A program made the position numbers and the translations under genes. Under the pieces are notes generated by a model. The model saw nothing but the letters and a program-made list of their open reading frames with translations, was not told where the DNA came from and searched no databases. A DNA stretch of 64,000 nucleotides, taken from the NCBI GenBank assembly GCA_951813325.1, contig OX638350.1:1289029-1353028 (forward strand), written 5' to 3'. Of the stretch, positions 25,278 to 33,077 are shown in pieces. Each line of letters starts with the position of its first letter. The first letter of the stretch is position 1. The stretch is from an uncultured Acidimicrobiales bacterium (GTDB lineage: Bacteria > Actinomycetota > Acidimicrobiia > Acidimicrobiales > Bin134).

Positions 25278-26453
25278 CTAGTTCGTCCGCAGCCAGGCGA
25301 TGGGTTGGCTGGCGGTGACCCGCTCGCTGTCCACGGCCAGGAATCCCATGATCACACCGGCCCAGGGAGTGCGGACCTCGGTGTCGCCCACATGGCCCAG
25401 CAGCTGCCCGGCGGGCACGCCGGTTCCCAGCAGCTGGTCGTCGGTGGGCTGGAACACCCCGGCGGCGGGGCTGACCACCAGGCGCTCGGTGGCGAACAGG
25501 GCCTCGCCCTCCAGCGGTCCGGCCGCGGCCACCGGCGGCCCGGCCAAGACCTCTAGCACTGCATCGATGTCGGCGGGGGCGTTCACCTTGAGCGGCTGGC
25601 ATTCCTTGGCGGTCCGCTTCACCGTCCCAGTTAGCACTGCGCCCGGTCCCAGTTCCAGGAAGGTGGTGAACCCGGCGTCGCACATGTTGTGGATCGACTG
25701 GCGCCAGCGCACCGGGCTGGTCAGCTGCTCGATCAAAAGGTCGCCCCAGGTGTCGGTGCCGGTGTGGCTGGCGGCATCCACGTTGGCGTACACCGGGTGG
25801 TCGGGAATCCGGAACTCGGTCTTGCCCACCGCCTTTTGGAGCCGTTCCCGGGCCGACGCCATATACGGGGTGTGGAAGGCGCCGCCCACCGGCAGTGCCA
25901 TCACCCGCTTGGCGCCGAGCTCTTTGGCGATGGTGCCCGCCGCGTCCACCATCGAGGGGCAACCGGCAATCACCACCTGTCCGGGGGCGTTGTAGTTGGC
26001 CACCCAAACCTCGCTGTCGGCCCGCTGGCAGGCCTGTTCGGCCAGGTCGTCGTCCAAGCCCAAGATGGCGGCCATAGTGCCTTCCTGCTCTTCGGCGGCC
26101 ACCTGCATGGCGTCGCCCCGCTCGGTCACCAGACGCACGCCGTCGACGAAGTCGACCACCCCGGCCGCCACCAGCGCGGAGTACTCGCCCAGACTGTGGC
26201 CGGCGTGGCCCGCGGTCTCGATCCCCACCCGGCTCACCGCATCCAGCGCGATCATCGACACCATGAAGGTGGCGAGCTGGGAGTTGCGGGTGTGGCGCAG
26301 CTCGTCGTCATCGGCTTCGAGAAGGAGCCGGGCCACATCGCGTCCCGCGGCCTCAGAGGCTTCGGCCACCAACTCCCAAGAGGGGTGGTCGACCCAAGCC
26401 GAACCCATGCCGGCCTTTTGGGATCCCTGGCCGGGATAGGTGAAGCAGATCAT
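25278..26453 (-). CDS. fabD: Malonyl-CoA:ACP transacylase with a C-terminal biotinyl/lipoyl-like domain
   Basis: 391 aa, about 80 longer than ordinary FabD. The transacylase part has FTYPGQGSQKAGMGSAW, the catalytic Ser in GHSLGEYSALVAAG, VANYNAPGQVVIAG and the His in LPVGGAFHTPYMASA. After about residue 315 comes a separate domain: RLVVSPAAGVFQPT, VPAGQLLGHVGD, VRTPWAGVIMGFLAVDSERV, ASQPIAWLRT. Its two halves match the quasi-symmetric barrel-sandwich fold of biotinyl/lipoyl domains, but the biotin/lipoyl lysine motif is absent, so it is probably not modified. First gene of the minus-strand fab run. Confidence 0.9.
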   Translation of the reverse strand: MICFTYPGQGSQKAGMGSAWVDHPSWELVAEASEAAGRDVARLLLEADDDELRHTRNSQLATFMVSMIALDAVSRVGIETAGHAGHSLGEYSALVAAGVVDFVDGVRLVTERGDAMQVAAEEQEGTMAAILGLDDDLAEQACQRADSEVWVANYNAPGQVVIAGCPSMVDAAGTIAKELGAKRVMALPVGGAFHTPYMASARERLQKAVGKTEFRIPDHPVYANVDAASHTGTDTWGDLLIEQLTSPVRWRQSIHNMCDAGFTTFLELGPGAVLTGTVKRTAKECQPLKVNAPADIDAVLEVLAGPPVAAAGPLEGEALFATERLVVSPAAGVFQPTDDQLLGTGVPAGQLLGHVGDTEVRTPWAGVIMGFLAVDSERVTASQPIAWLRTN

Positions 26454-26590
26454 CAGGTGTCAGACCTCTCAGACGACAGTGGGGTTTCAACACTCTACGG
26501 GAGACGGCCGCTCAGCCACGGTATCTGGCGGGCCTCCCCGGCCCTGCGCTGGGTAGACTGACCTTCTCCCAGCCACCGTGCTGGCCACCC

Positions 26591-26677
26591 GCCCGGGTGG
26601 TGGAACTGGTAGACGCGCCGGACTCAAAATCCGGTTCCCGCAAGGGAGTGAGGGTTCGAGTCCCTCCCCGGGCACCA
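26591..26677 (+). tRNA. tRNA-Leu (anticodon CAA)
   Basis: 87 nt including an encoded CCA. Acceptor arm GCCCGGG (26591-26597) pairs with CCCGGGC (26667-26673). The anticodon stem CCGGA/TCCGG encloses the loop CTCAAAA, giving CAA. The long variable arm (TTCCCGCAAGGGA) is that of a class II tRNA, and GGTTCGAGTCC is the T arm. It lies at the left edge of the accessory region with an integrase; no second copy of its 3' end was found within the window. Confidence 0.97.
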
Positions 26678-26958
26678 TATCAGATCCACTATATGCTATA
26701 TGACCTGCACAAACAGGGAATTAATGGATATTCGTTATCACTTTCAACATCACTTCAGCTCGGTAGCTCTCATCGCCAGTGCAGGTCGAACTCTTTCCCG
26801 ATTCGGGAGATCCAATCCCTTGCGCTTCCAACAACGTGGGGCTGTGTTCTTCCCGCGACGTTCCCCCCTTGTAGGTTCCTAGCAGACCGTTCTCGCGCAC
26901 AGGACCCCCACAGGATTGCCCTGCCAGCTTTGAACCGGGGTGTCACACCTCACTAGCC
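26678..26958. other. Intergenic region without a recognised gene
   Basis: 281 bp between tRNA-Leu and the next ORF. It is more AT-rich than the surroundings (for example CACTATATGCTATATGACC) and has no convincing coding frame. This is the first stretch of the accessory region. Confidence 0.5.
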
Positions 26959-27318
26959 ATGCCTCCGTCCTATCTCGTTCGGGGCGACTCGGTGGTGCCC
27001 CCGCATCTGTCAACGACGACGCTGGCCCTTCTTCAGGATCCGTACGCGTTCACGCAGACCAGGCTCCTGAGTCCTCGGGACTTCATCATAGAGGCGAGAA
27101 AGAGGGGGGTCAGGCTCGTTCGCGAGCAGCTCGAACTCCTCCACCGCCGCCGGGTGCTGCAGCCGTTCTACAGGGTCCACTCCCGAGCTGTGGCCGCTCC
27201 GGGACTATCGTGTGGCCCCTCGGGCTTTTTTGACTCGGCTCTGCAAGAGGTCCGCTTTGCTCTAGCAGAAGGGCGCCTGAGCGATCCTGCCTATCGTCGC
27301 TTCGCGCCGTTGGCGTGA
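26959..27318 (+). CDS. Hypothetical protein, truncated by the IS insertion
   Basis: 119 aa, MPPSYLVRGDSVVPPHL onward, with a coding-like middle (EARKRGVRLVREQLELLHRR, ALQEVRFALAEGRLSDPAYR). The stop codon TGA at 27316-27318 is the first three bases of the IS end (TGACCCCCTG), so the frame was probably longer before the insertion. I recognise no family. Basic, no membrane segments. Confidence 0.45.
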   Translation: MPPSYLVRGDSVVPPHLSTTTLALLQDPYAFTQTRLLSPRDFIIEARKRGVRLVREQLELLHRRRVLQPFYRVHSRAVAAPGLSCGPSGFFDSALQEVRFALAEGRLSDPAYRRFAPLA

Positions 27319-27389
27319 CCCCCTGTGTTTGGTCCGCTTGATCTGTGAGTCCGTTGTCCAGTATTGCTGGATGGAGGGCGCTGAAGTCG

Positions 27390-27757
27390 CGCCCCAGCAA
27401 GTCCGACGGGGCCGCAGCGCCGGGGTTCTGGCTGGTGAGGCCCTTTTTGCGCTTGGGCCGGGCACAGAGGCCCTGGCGGGCCATAGAGGCCTCCACCGTC
27501 TTCTTCGACACCGATATCCCGTCGCGGCGCAGCTGCGCGCGCACCCTGGGCGACCCGCAGGTGCCCTGGGACTTGTCGAACGCCCGCCTCACCTCGGCGT
27601 CTGTCGCCTGGCGGCGCAGCTGCATCCCGGTCGGGGGCCGGTTGAGGTGCTTGTAGAACGTCGCCGGTGCCACATCCAGCGCTCTGCAGGCCACCGCATG
27701 AGGCACGCCGTGGTCGGTCCTCTGGGAATCGATGAAACCAGCCATATCCGCTGTCAT
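27390..27757 (-). pseudogene. IS3-family transposase orfB, truncated before the DDE domain
   Basis: Starts in an ATGA overlap with orfA. The readable part has MAGFIDSQRTDHGVPHAVA, LDVAPATFYKHLNRPPTG, VRRAFDKSQGTCGSPRVRAQ and LCARPKRKKGLTSQN, the HTH-like region that precedes the integrase core in OrfB proteins. Normally an rve/DDE domain of about 170 residues follows; here the sequence reaches DLLGRDFSA and then passes into the IS end. The boundary at about 27390 is approximate. Confidence 0.8.
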
Positions 27758-28038
27758 CGAGCGGCCTCGTTGACCCAGACGACTGTGGATCGTTTGAGGA
27801 CATCACGCTCCATCTCCAACTCGGCCACCCGGCGGCGGAGCCGGGCCAGTTCGGCCCGCTCGTCCGCGGTCAGCCCGCCGGCCCGCTCCGCGGCATCCCG
27901 GCGCACCCAGTTCCCCAGCGTGCCCTCGTTGACACCGAGCTCACGGGCGACACGGGCCACCGGCCGGCCGGTCTCCTTGACGATCCGGACCGCCCCATCA
28001 CAGAACTCCGAATCGAACCTTCTTCGTGGACTAGACAT
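27754..28038 (-). CDS. IS3-family transposase OrfA
   Basis: 94 aa. HTH of the transposase_8 type: [40 protein letters not shown], followed by a leucine-zipper-like helix [20 protein letters not shown] that dimerises OrfA with OrfB. Full length for the family. Overlaps orfB by 4 nt; in intact elements a frameshift joins the two. Confidence 0.9.
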   Translation of the reverse strand: MSSPRRRFDSEFCDGAVRIVKETGRPVARVARELGVNEGTLGNWVRRDAAERAGGLTADERAELARLRRRVAELEMERDVLKRSTVVWVNEAAR

Positions 28039-28085
28039 AGCTCCTCCTCATAGAGCATGTCTCCACAAAAAGGGGGGAACCTCAG

Positions 28086-28301
28086 GGTGATCTGGCATTG
28101 GTGGCCGCGGTGGTGCACGGTTTGTGCGAGCGTGACGGGATCGGCGTCCCGGAGTGGGTTTTGTCGCAGCGCTTGGATTCTCCGGTGACGATGTCTGGGC
28201 GGCCAGCCGACTCTGAGTGGGGGAGGTGGGTGGTATCTCAGGCACCGCCGGTTTGCGCGGACCACGGCGTGTTCTTCGAGGTCGAGCTGCTCGCAGCCTG
28301 A
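28086..28301 (+). pseudogene. Fragment of a probable HTH-type antitoxin
   Basis: Open frame immediately to the right of the IS, reading GDLALVAAVVHGLCERDGIG, VPEWVLSQRLDSPVTMSG, WGRWVVSQAPPVCADHGVFF. It has no start of its own and appears to be the C-terminal part of a gene whose 5' end was lost at the IS. It resembles the C-terminal segment of antitoxins paired with DUF6036-type nucleotidyltransferases, and a fragment resembling that partner follows. Family assignment is from memory of the pattern and is uncertain. Confidence 0.4.
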
Positions 28302-28322
28302 TAAGCGGGCCGGCGTAGCGAG

Positions 28323-28460
28323 CTCACCGAGAGGTGGATGAACGACGCTGCGAAGATCCCCGTGCCCAGGTTCTAGACCGCCCACCGGGGTCGCGGGCTG
28401 GAGGTCTTGAGCCTTGGCCCGCACTTTCTTTTGGCGATGAAACTGGGTAAGCCGCAAGAA
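28323..28460 (+). pseudogene. Fragment of a probable nucleotidyltransferase toxin (DUF6036/AbiEii-like), with internal stop
   Basis: Frame TERWMNDAAKIPVPRF, TAG at 28374, then TAHRGRGLEVLSLGPHFLLA and MKLGKPQEL, where MITE copy 1 begins. The stretch W-x-N-D-x-x-K-x-x-x-P followed by L-x-V-x-x-x-x-P-x-x-LLAMKL is typical of this nucleotidyltransferase group. The stop codon plus the MITE show that the gene is dead. Confidence 0.4.
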
Positions 28461-28628
28461 CTAGTGGTGTGTCGTGGGTTTATTCGCGTGTGTCCTGCTA
28501 GGCATCGACGCCCCTCGCGGCGTTGCCCCTCCTTGCCGTACGCTGGAAGTATGGCTGCGTCGGTGCGCCTTGCGAGGAACGCCGCTGCCGTCGCAATCCA
28601 CGGCGCTAAACCCACGACACACCACTAG
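28461..28628 (+). mobile_element. 168-bp MITE, copy 1
   Basis: Starts CTAGTGGTGTGTCGTGGG and ends with its exact inverse complement; the terminal inverted repeats are 22 bp. It contains no gene. Copy 2 at 34070-34237 is the same element in the opposite orientation with one base difference. CTAG at both ends may be a 4-bp target duplication, in which case the element proper is 160 bp. Confidence 0.92.
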
Positions 28629-28843
28629 CCTCGCTGTGCTTCGTGAAACAGGCGAGACGGGGAGTTCTAGCACCGACCCAAATGAATTGCCGAGTATTGA
28701 ATAGGTGGCTTGTACGCACATCAGGGGGTAAGATGCCCTCGGCGGAGAGGACCGTACCTATTCGGTTCCGTGAGCTTGCTCCTCTGCCGACAAAGCAGAA
28801 CGTGCCCCGCCTCTGGCGGGGCACGGACGCGTAGGAGGGACTG

Positions 28844-29608
28844 GTGTATCTGTGCTTCGTTGACGAGTCTGGAACACACGGTGGAAGTCCTGTGTTCGTG
28901 GTGGGAGGGATCATCATCCACGAATTGGACGCGTGGCATCTCCAGCAGCGCCTTGACTCGTTCCTGTTCCGGAAGCTCCATCCGCTAGGTCAGGACCACA
29001 CCATCTATGAGCTTCATGCCACTGAGCTTCGGCGCGGCACCAAGCAGTGGAAAAATGTTGACAAGCCCGACCGGCATCGAATTCTCAACGGTGCCTACGG
29101 TGCCCTGGCTGGCTTCAGCTCCGTCAATCCCAACCTGCCATGGCGGCTCATTGGCGCTGTAATGGAACGAGACTCTGGACACCAGAGGCTTCGAGCGTAT
29201 GAACTCCTGATCAAGAAATTCGATGACTTCGTGGGCCGTGCGAGCCGTGGCGGCCAGCAGCAGACCGGGCTTATTGTCCATGACCGCAGCAGTGTCGAAG
29301 GAACCCTTCAAAGCTGGACGAATCAGTGGCGAGTCGCCAGTAGCTCACTTGGGCCTCTGAGAAATCTTGCTGATGTCCCAATGTTCGCCGATTCCCGAGC
29401 GTCTAGAGCTCTCCAGGCAGCAGATCTGGTCGCGTATGCCTTGTACAGGTATTACTCAAAGCCAAGAGGAAGGAGGGATGAGCGCTACGTGCGGCGGCTT
29501 TGGTCTCAATTCGATGTGGACAACGGTCGGATGCATGGGCTAATCCATGACAGCGCCTACTTCAAGAGCTGTCAGTGCCCCGCATGTGTTAGTCGGCGGC
29601 AGGCATAA
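28844..29608 (+). CDS. DUF3800 domain protein
   Basis: 254 aa, GTG start with AGGAGGG 5 nt upstream. The DUF3800 hallmarks are the N-terminal MYLCFVDESGTHGGSPVFVV and the C-terminal MFADSRASRALQAADLVAYA. The conserved acidic residues suggest an RNase H-like nuclease fold, but activity is not established for the family. DUF3800 genes are often found in mobile and defence regions. A C-terminal CQCPACVSRR may bind zinc. It sits alone between MITE copy 1 and the integrase. Confidence 0.88.
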   Translation: MYLCFVDESGTHGGSPVFVVGGIIIHELDAWHLQQRLDSFLFRKLHPLGQDHTIYELHATELRRGTKQWKNVDKPDRHRILNGAYGALAGFSSVNPNLPWRLIGAVMERDSGHQRLRAYELLIKKFDDFVGRASRGGQQQTGLIVHDRSSVEGTLQSWTNQWRVASSSLGPLRNLADVPMFADSRASRALQAADLVAYALYRYYSKPRGRRDERYVRRLWSQFDVDNGRMHGLIHDSAYFKSCQCPACVSRRQA

Positions 29609-29647
29609 GGCTGTCGCGTCATTGAGCGCCCGATGCTGGGGGTTAGG

Positions 29648-30811
29648 TCATATCTTGTTTAGGTACTCAGCCCATTGGTCCATGAGGTTGCGGCGCTTGT
29701 CGAATAAGTCGGAGCGCTGGTAGGCGGCTTCGACGCGGTCTTTGTTGACGTGGCCCAAGGCCAACTCGGCGACCTCGCGGGGGATGTTGGTGCATTCTGC
29801 GGCCCACCTGCGGAACGACGACCGGAAACCGTGAGCCACTGCGGTGATGCCTGAATCCTTTAGGAGCTTGCCGATGGTGCCGCTGCTCAGCGTCTTTCCG
29901 CTCATACTTGGAAAGACCAGTCCGGATGCATCGGCGAAGCCGAGGGACTCGCCGAGAATCTCAACCGCACGTTTGCACAGCGGCACTCGGTGGGGCCTGG
30001 AGGCCTTGGTCCGCTCAGCGGGGATCTCCCATGTCGCGGTCTCCCAGTCGATCTCGGCCCAGGTGGCGTTGCGGACCTCGCCTGAGCGGGTCGCGGTCAA
30101 GACGAGGAACTCGAAGGCGAGCTTGGTTGCCGGCCAGGCGTCGGTGTGCTGGATAGCCGCAATGGCGCCGGCCACTTGGTCGTGTGGCAGGGCGCGGTAG
30201 TGGTTGGTCCGCCCGTTTTGTTTGGGGAGCGCTCCTGCGATGGCGTCGCCTGCGGGGTTGTCGGTGCGGTGGCCCTCGGCGATGGCCCATCGCATGACCG
30301 CGGAGATTCGCTGTCGGGACTTGCGGGCGATCTCGGCCTTGGTGTGCCAGATCGGCACCAGAGCGGCCAGCACGTCGGCAGAGGTGATCTGGTCCACCCG
30401 CTTGTTGCCGAGATGGGGATAGACGTACCGCTGGAACTGCGAGCGCCACTTCGACGCAGTCCGGCCGGTGTCCTTCCAGCCCTCGGCGTACACCTCGATG
30501 ACCTTCTCGGCGGCCTCGGCGAACGTCGGGGTGCTGCCGCCGCGGGGGTCTTTACCCTTGTCGATGGCCCGCCGGTTCTCGAACGCGGCCTGGCGGGCCT
30601 CGGCCAGCGTCACGAGCGGGTACTTGCCCAGGCCGATGTTGGTGACCTTCCCGTTGATCCGCACCCGCTGCGACCACGTCTTCGACACGCGCTCGTTCGC
30701 CATGTTGCGCACAAGTAGACTGAGCCCATATCCGCCCCGGCCATCGCCGTAGCGACCAGGACGGCTGACGTTGCGGACGAACGCCGCGCTCATCGGCTTC
30801 CTATCAACCAT
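29648..30811 (-). CDS. Tyrosine recombinase (CP4-like integrase)
   Basis: 387 aa. N-terminal DUF4102 arm-binding domain (RINGKVTNIGLGKYPLVTLA, EARQAAFENRRAIDKGKDPR), central SAM-like domain (WRSQFQRYVYPHLGNKRVDQ) and catalytic domain. Catalytic residues: Arg in TATRSGEVRNATW, His and Arg in AHGFRSSFRRWA, His in LALGHVNKDRVEAAYQRSD, whose Tyr is the nucleophile. Such integrases usually insert at tRNA 3' ends; tRNA-Leu is 3 kb to the left. Complete, so it may be active. Confidence 0.93.
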   Translation of the reverse strand: MVDRKPMSAAFVRNVSRPGRYGDGRGGYGLSLLVRNMANERVSKTWSQRVRINGKVTNIGLGKYPLVTLAEARQAAFENRRAIDKGKDPRGGSTPTFAEAAEKVIEVYAEGWKDTGRTASKWRSQFQRYVYPHLGNKRVDQITSADVLAALVPIWHTKAEIARKSRQRISAVMRWAIAEGHRTDNPAGDAIAGALPKQNGRTNHYRALPHDQVAGAIAAIQHTDAWPATKLAFEFLVLTATRSGEVRNATWAEIDWETATWEIPAERTKASRPHRVPLCKRAVEILGESLGFADASGLVFPSMSGKTLSSGTIGKLLKDSGITAVAHGFRSSFRRWAAECTNIPREVAELALGHVNKDRVEAAYQRSDLFDKRRNLMDQWAEYLNKI

Positions 30812-31250
30812 GCACCACCTCCGGTATCACTTTTCGTCTTGGAAGCCCTCGGAATCGACGGTATCGCCTGACATCTAGGAAATCAACAAACTCCCAGATC
30901 ACACCCCATATTCGGGACTCTCTGGGACCCCCTGAAAACACCTGAGCAACCACCAATATCTTCTCCCCGGGCACAAGCCGGTCTCTTTGGCGATACGGGC
31001 AGCCCCATCACGGAAATTCCACATCGAACTTCCTTCGCTGTGGCGAGACTGTCCTTATAGAGCTTGTCTCCACGAAAAGGGGGGAGCCTCAGAAAACGTC
31101 CAGATCGGCCCAAAGGGGGGGATGCCCAATGGACGCGTTTGTCATCGGCGGGACCTCTCATCATGTGGTGGGGCTTGGCCTAGCCGATGAGCTGTACCTG
31201 ATGGCCGGGGTCTGCTCCGAGGTTTGAAACCGCCGGCGGAACTCGCAAGC
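30812..31250. other. Intergenic region containing an IS relic
   Basis: 439 bp between the integrase start and the permease start. Apart from the IS relic at 30983-31091 I see no coding frame that I can support. Two CCTGA-type short repeats (ACTCTCTGGGACCCCCTGA) are the only other structure seen. Confidence 0.5.
30983..31091 (-). mobile_element. Relic of a second IS3-type element (orfA 5' end and terminus)
   Basis: Read on the minus strand it begins TGAGGCTCCCCCCTTTTCGT and continues through GGAGACAAGCTCTATAAGGA into a diverged orfA start, where GTTCGATGTGGAATTTCCGT and GATGGGGCTGCCCGTATCG align with the intact orfA of the element at 27316-28084. Only about 110 bp remain. Similarity was judged by eye. 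Confidence 0.7.
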
Positions 31251-33041
31251 ATGGGCGCCATGGAAGATGGCGGCCCCGCGGGGCACCGTAACATCCGGTT
31301 CGAACCCGATGACAGGCCGCCGGTGGCGCTGACCGCGGGAATGGGCCTCCAGTTCGCGGTGCTATGCATCGCGGGCATTGTGCTCACGCCGGCGATCGTC
31401 GTTCGAGCCGCGGGCGAAAGCGACTCGTATCTGACTTGGGCGGTGTTCGCGGCGGCCATGGTCAGCGGTGTCAGCACAATCCTCCAGGCGGTCCGGTTTG
31501 GGCGTATCGGCGCCGGGTACGTGCTGCTCATGGGGACTTCGGGCGCGTTCATCGCCGTGTGCGTGGCGGCGCTGGAAAAGGGAGGACCCGGATTGCTGGC
31601 CGCCCTCGTGGTGGCGTCGTCGCTGTTCCAGTTCTTGCTCGCCGCAAAGCTCTCGCTGTTCAGGCGACTGGTCACGCCAGTGGTATCCGGCACCGTGCTG
31701 ATGCTCATTGCGGTGACCGTGATGCCGCTCGTCTTCGACATGGTGAGAGCTTCTCCGGAGGGCAGCTCCGACTGGAGCGCGCCGACGAGCGCCCTCGTCG
31801 CCATTGTCTTGTTGATCGCCATCGCACTGAAGTCTTCCGGCGCCCTGCGCCTGTGGGCGCCGGTCATCGGTGTGGTGGCCGGCTCGGTTGTGGCCGCCGC
31901 CTTCGGGCTCTACGACTTCGATCAAGTGGCCGACGCCCCGTGGGTTGGTGTGCCCGACAGTGGATGGCCCGGCTTCGACATCTCGTTCGATTCAGCGTTC
32001 TGGAGCCTCCTGCCCGCGTTCGCGCTGGTCACCATCATCGGAGCGGTCGAAACCATCGGCGACTCCGTGGCCATCCAACGTGTGTCGTGGCGCAAGCCGC
32101 GAGCAGTGGACTACCGCGTCGTGCAGGGAGCAGTGGCCGCGGACGGCACCGGCAATCTGCTGTCGGGGTTGGCCGGAACGATGCCGAACACGACCTACTC
32201 AACGAGCGTCTCGATCACCGAGCTGACCGGCGTCGCGGCTCGCCGGGTGGGCGTCGCCATCGGCGTCATATTCGTCGTGTTGGCGTTGTTGCCCAAATTC
32301 TTGGCGTTGGTGCTCGCCATCCCGGACGCAGTCGTCGCCGCGTACCTCACCGTTTTGATTGCGCTTCTGTTTGTGGTCGGCATGAGGATCGTCGCCGAAG
32401 AGGTCTCGGACTACCGCAAGGGTCTGGTGGCGGGCGTCGCCTTCTGGCTCGGCGTCGGATTCCAGAACAACCTGATCTTCCCGGAATACCTGGGAGGTTT
32501 CGCCGGTGGCTTCTTGGAGAATGGCATGACTTCGGGCGGCCTCGTGGCCATCGTACTGACGCTGTTCACGGAGGCTACCCAATCCCGCCGCCATCAGCTG
32601 CGCACCAATCTGGCGCTGCCGGAGCTCATCCGCATCCAGGAGTTTCTGAACGCCTTCGCAACGCGCCACGGCTGGGCGCCGTCGATGTCGCAGAGACTCG
32701 ATGCGGTTGCCGAGGAGACACTGGCGACGCTGCTCGACGCCGAGCAGGCCAAAGAGGCCGCAACCACGCGGGAGCTGCGCGTCACGGCCAGCAAGCGGGA
32801 CGGGCGGGCCGTGCTCGAGTTCGTGGCGGCGGCCCGGGGGGAGAACATCGAGGACCGGCTGGCTGTGCTCGACGAGCCGACGGCCGACAGGCCCGTCGAG
32901 CGCGACCTCTCGTTGCGGCTACTTCAGCACTACGCGACCTCAGTGTTCCACCAGCAGTACCACGAACTCGAGATCGTCACTATCCACGTCAACCCGCCGG
33001 CCGGTGGTGCGGCGGAGACGCAGTCGCGCCTGTCCTGCTAG
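31251..33041 (+). CDS. NCS2-family purine/pyrimidine permease with C-terminal ATPase-like domain
   Basis: 596 aa from ATG at 31251 (an in-frame TTG lies at 31224). About residues 20-440 are an NCS2/xanthine-uracil permease with 12-14 membrane segments (LQFAVLCIAGIVLTPAIVV, GTSGAFIAVCVAALEKGGP, VTPVVSGTVLMLIAVTVMP, ETIGDSVAIQRVSWRKP, GLAGTMPNTTYSTSVSITEL). The last about 150 residues are soluble: SQRLDAVAEETLATLLDAEQ, ELRVTASKRDGRAVLEFVAA, ERDLSLRLLQHYATSVFHQQ and EIVTIHVNP, the order seen in HATPase_c_2 (anti-sigma-kinase-like) domains, with a degenerate N-box. The stop codon lies in a stretch resembling the MITE interior. Confidence 0.82.
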   Translation: MGAMEDGGPAGHRNIRFEPDDRPPVALTAGMGLQFAVLCIAGIVLTPAIVVRAAGESDSYLTWAVFAAAMVSGVSTILQAVRFGRIGAGYVLLMGTSGAFIAVCVAALEKGGPGLLAALVVASSLFQFLLAAKLSLFRRLVTPVVSGTVLMLIAVTVMPLVFDMVRASPEGSSDWSAPTSALVAIVLLIAIALKSSGALRLWAPVIGVVAGSVVAAAFGLYDFDQVADAPWVGVPDSGWPGFDISFDSAFWSLLPAFALVTIIGAVETIGDSVAIQRVSWRKPRAVDYRVVQGAVAADGTGNLLSGLAGTMPNTTYSTSVSITELTGVAARRVGVAIGVIFVVLALLPKFLALVLAIPDAVVAAYLTVLIALLFVVGMRIVAEEVSDYRKGLVAGVAFWLGVGFQNNLIFPEYLGGFAGGFLENGMTSGGLVAIVLTLFTEATQSRRHQLRTNLALPELIRIQEFLNAFATRHGWAPSMSQRLDAVAEETLATLLDAEQAKEAATTRELRVTASKRDGRAVLEFVAAARGENIEDRLAVLDEPTADRPVERDLSLRLLQHYATSVFHQQYHELEIVTIHVNPPAGGAAETQSRLSC

Positions 33042-33077
33042 CCGTCAACGCCCCTCGCGGCGTTGGGCCTCCTTGGC
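33030..33077 (+). repeat. Degenerate stretch similar to the MITE interior
   Basis: TGTCCTGCTAG, then AACGCCCCTCGCGGCGTTG and CCTCCTTG occur here with the same order and spacing as in the MITE interior at 28491-28540. The three-base differences are GCAT/CCGT and CCC/GGG. AACGCC and GGCGTT can pair as a 6-bp hairpin. The permease stop codon TAG is in CTGCTAG. Confidence 0.55.

Larger units (their letters stand above)
27316..28084 (-). mobile_element. IS3-type insertion sequence, internally deleted
   Basis: 769 bp. One end is TGACCCCCTGTGTTTGGTCC (27316 onward); the other, read on the minus strand, is TGAGGTTCCCCCCTTTTTGT (from 28084 leftward). Both start TGA, as in IS3-family ends, and share a C-run. 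Inside are orfA and the 5' part of orfB; the DDE catalytic region is missing, so the element cannot move by itself. Related ends occur at 31091 and 59815. No clear target duplication was found. Confidence 0.78.

Noticed and set aside
26591..26677. tRNA-Leu 3' end as attachment site of the integrase element
   Set aside because: I could not find a second copy of the T-arm/acceptor sequence within the window, so no att pair can be claimed; the other end may be elsewhere.
26597..26956. ORF beginning inside tRNA-Leu (MVELVDAPDSKSGSRKG)
   Set aside because: This peptide is a well-known false translation of tRNA-Leu genes.
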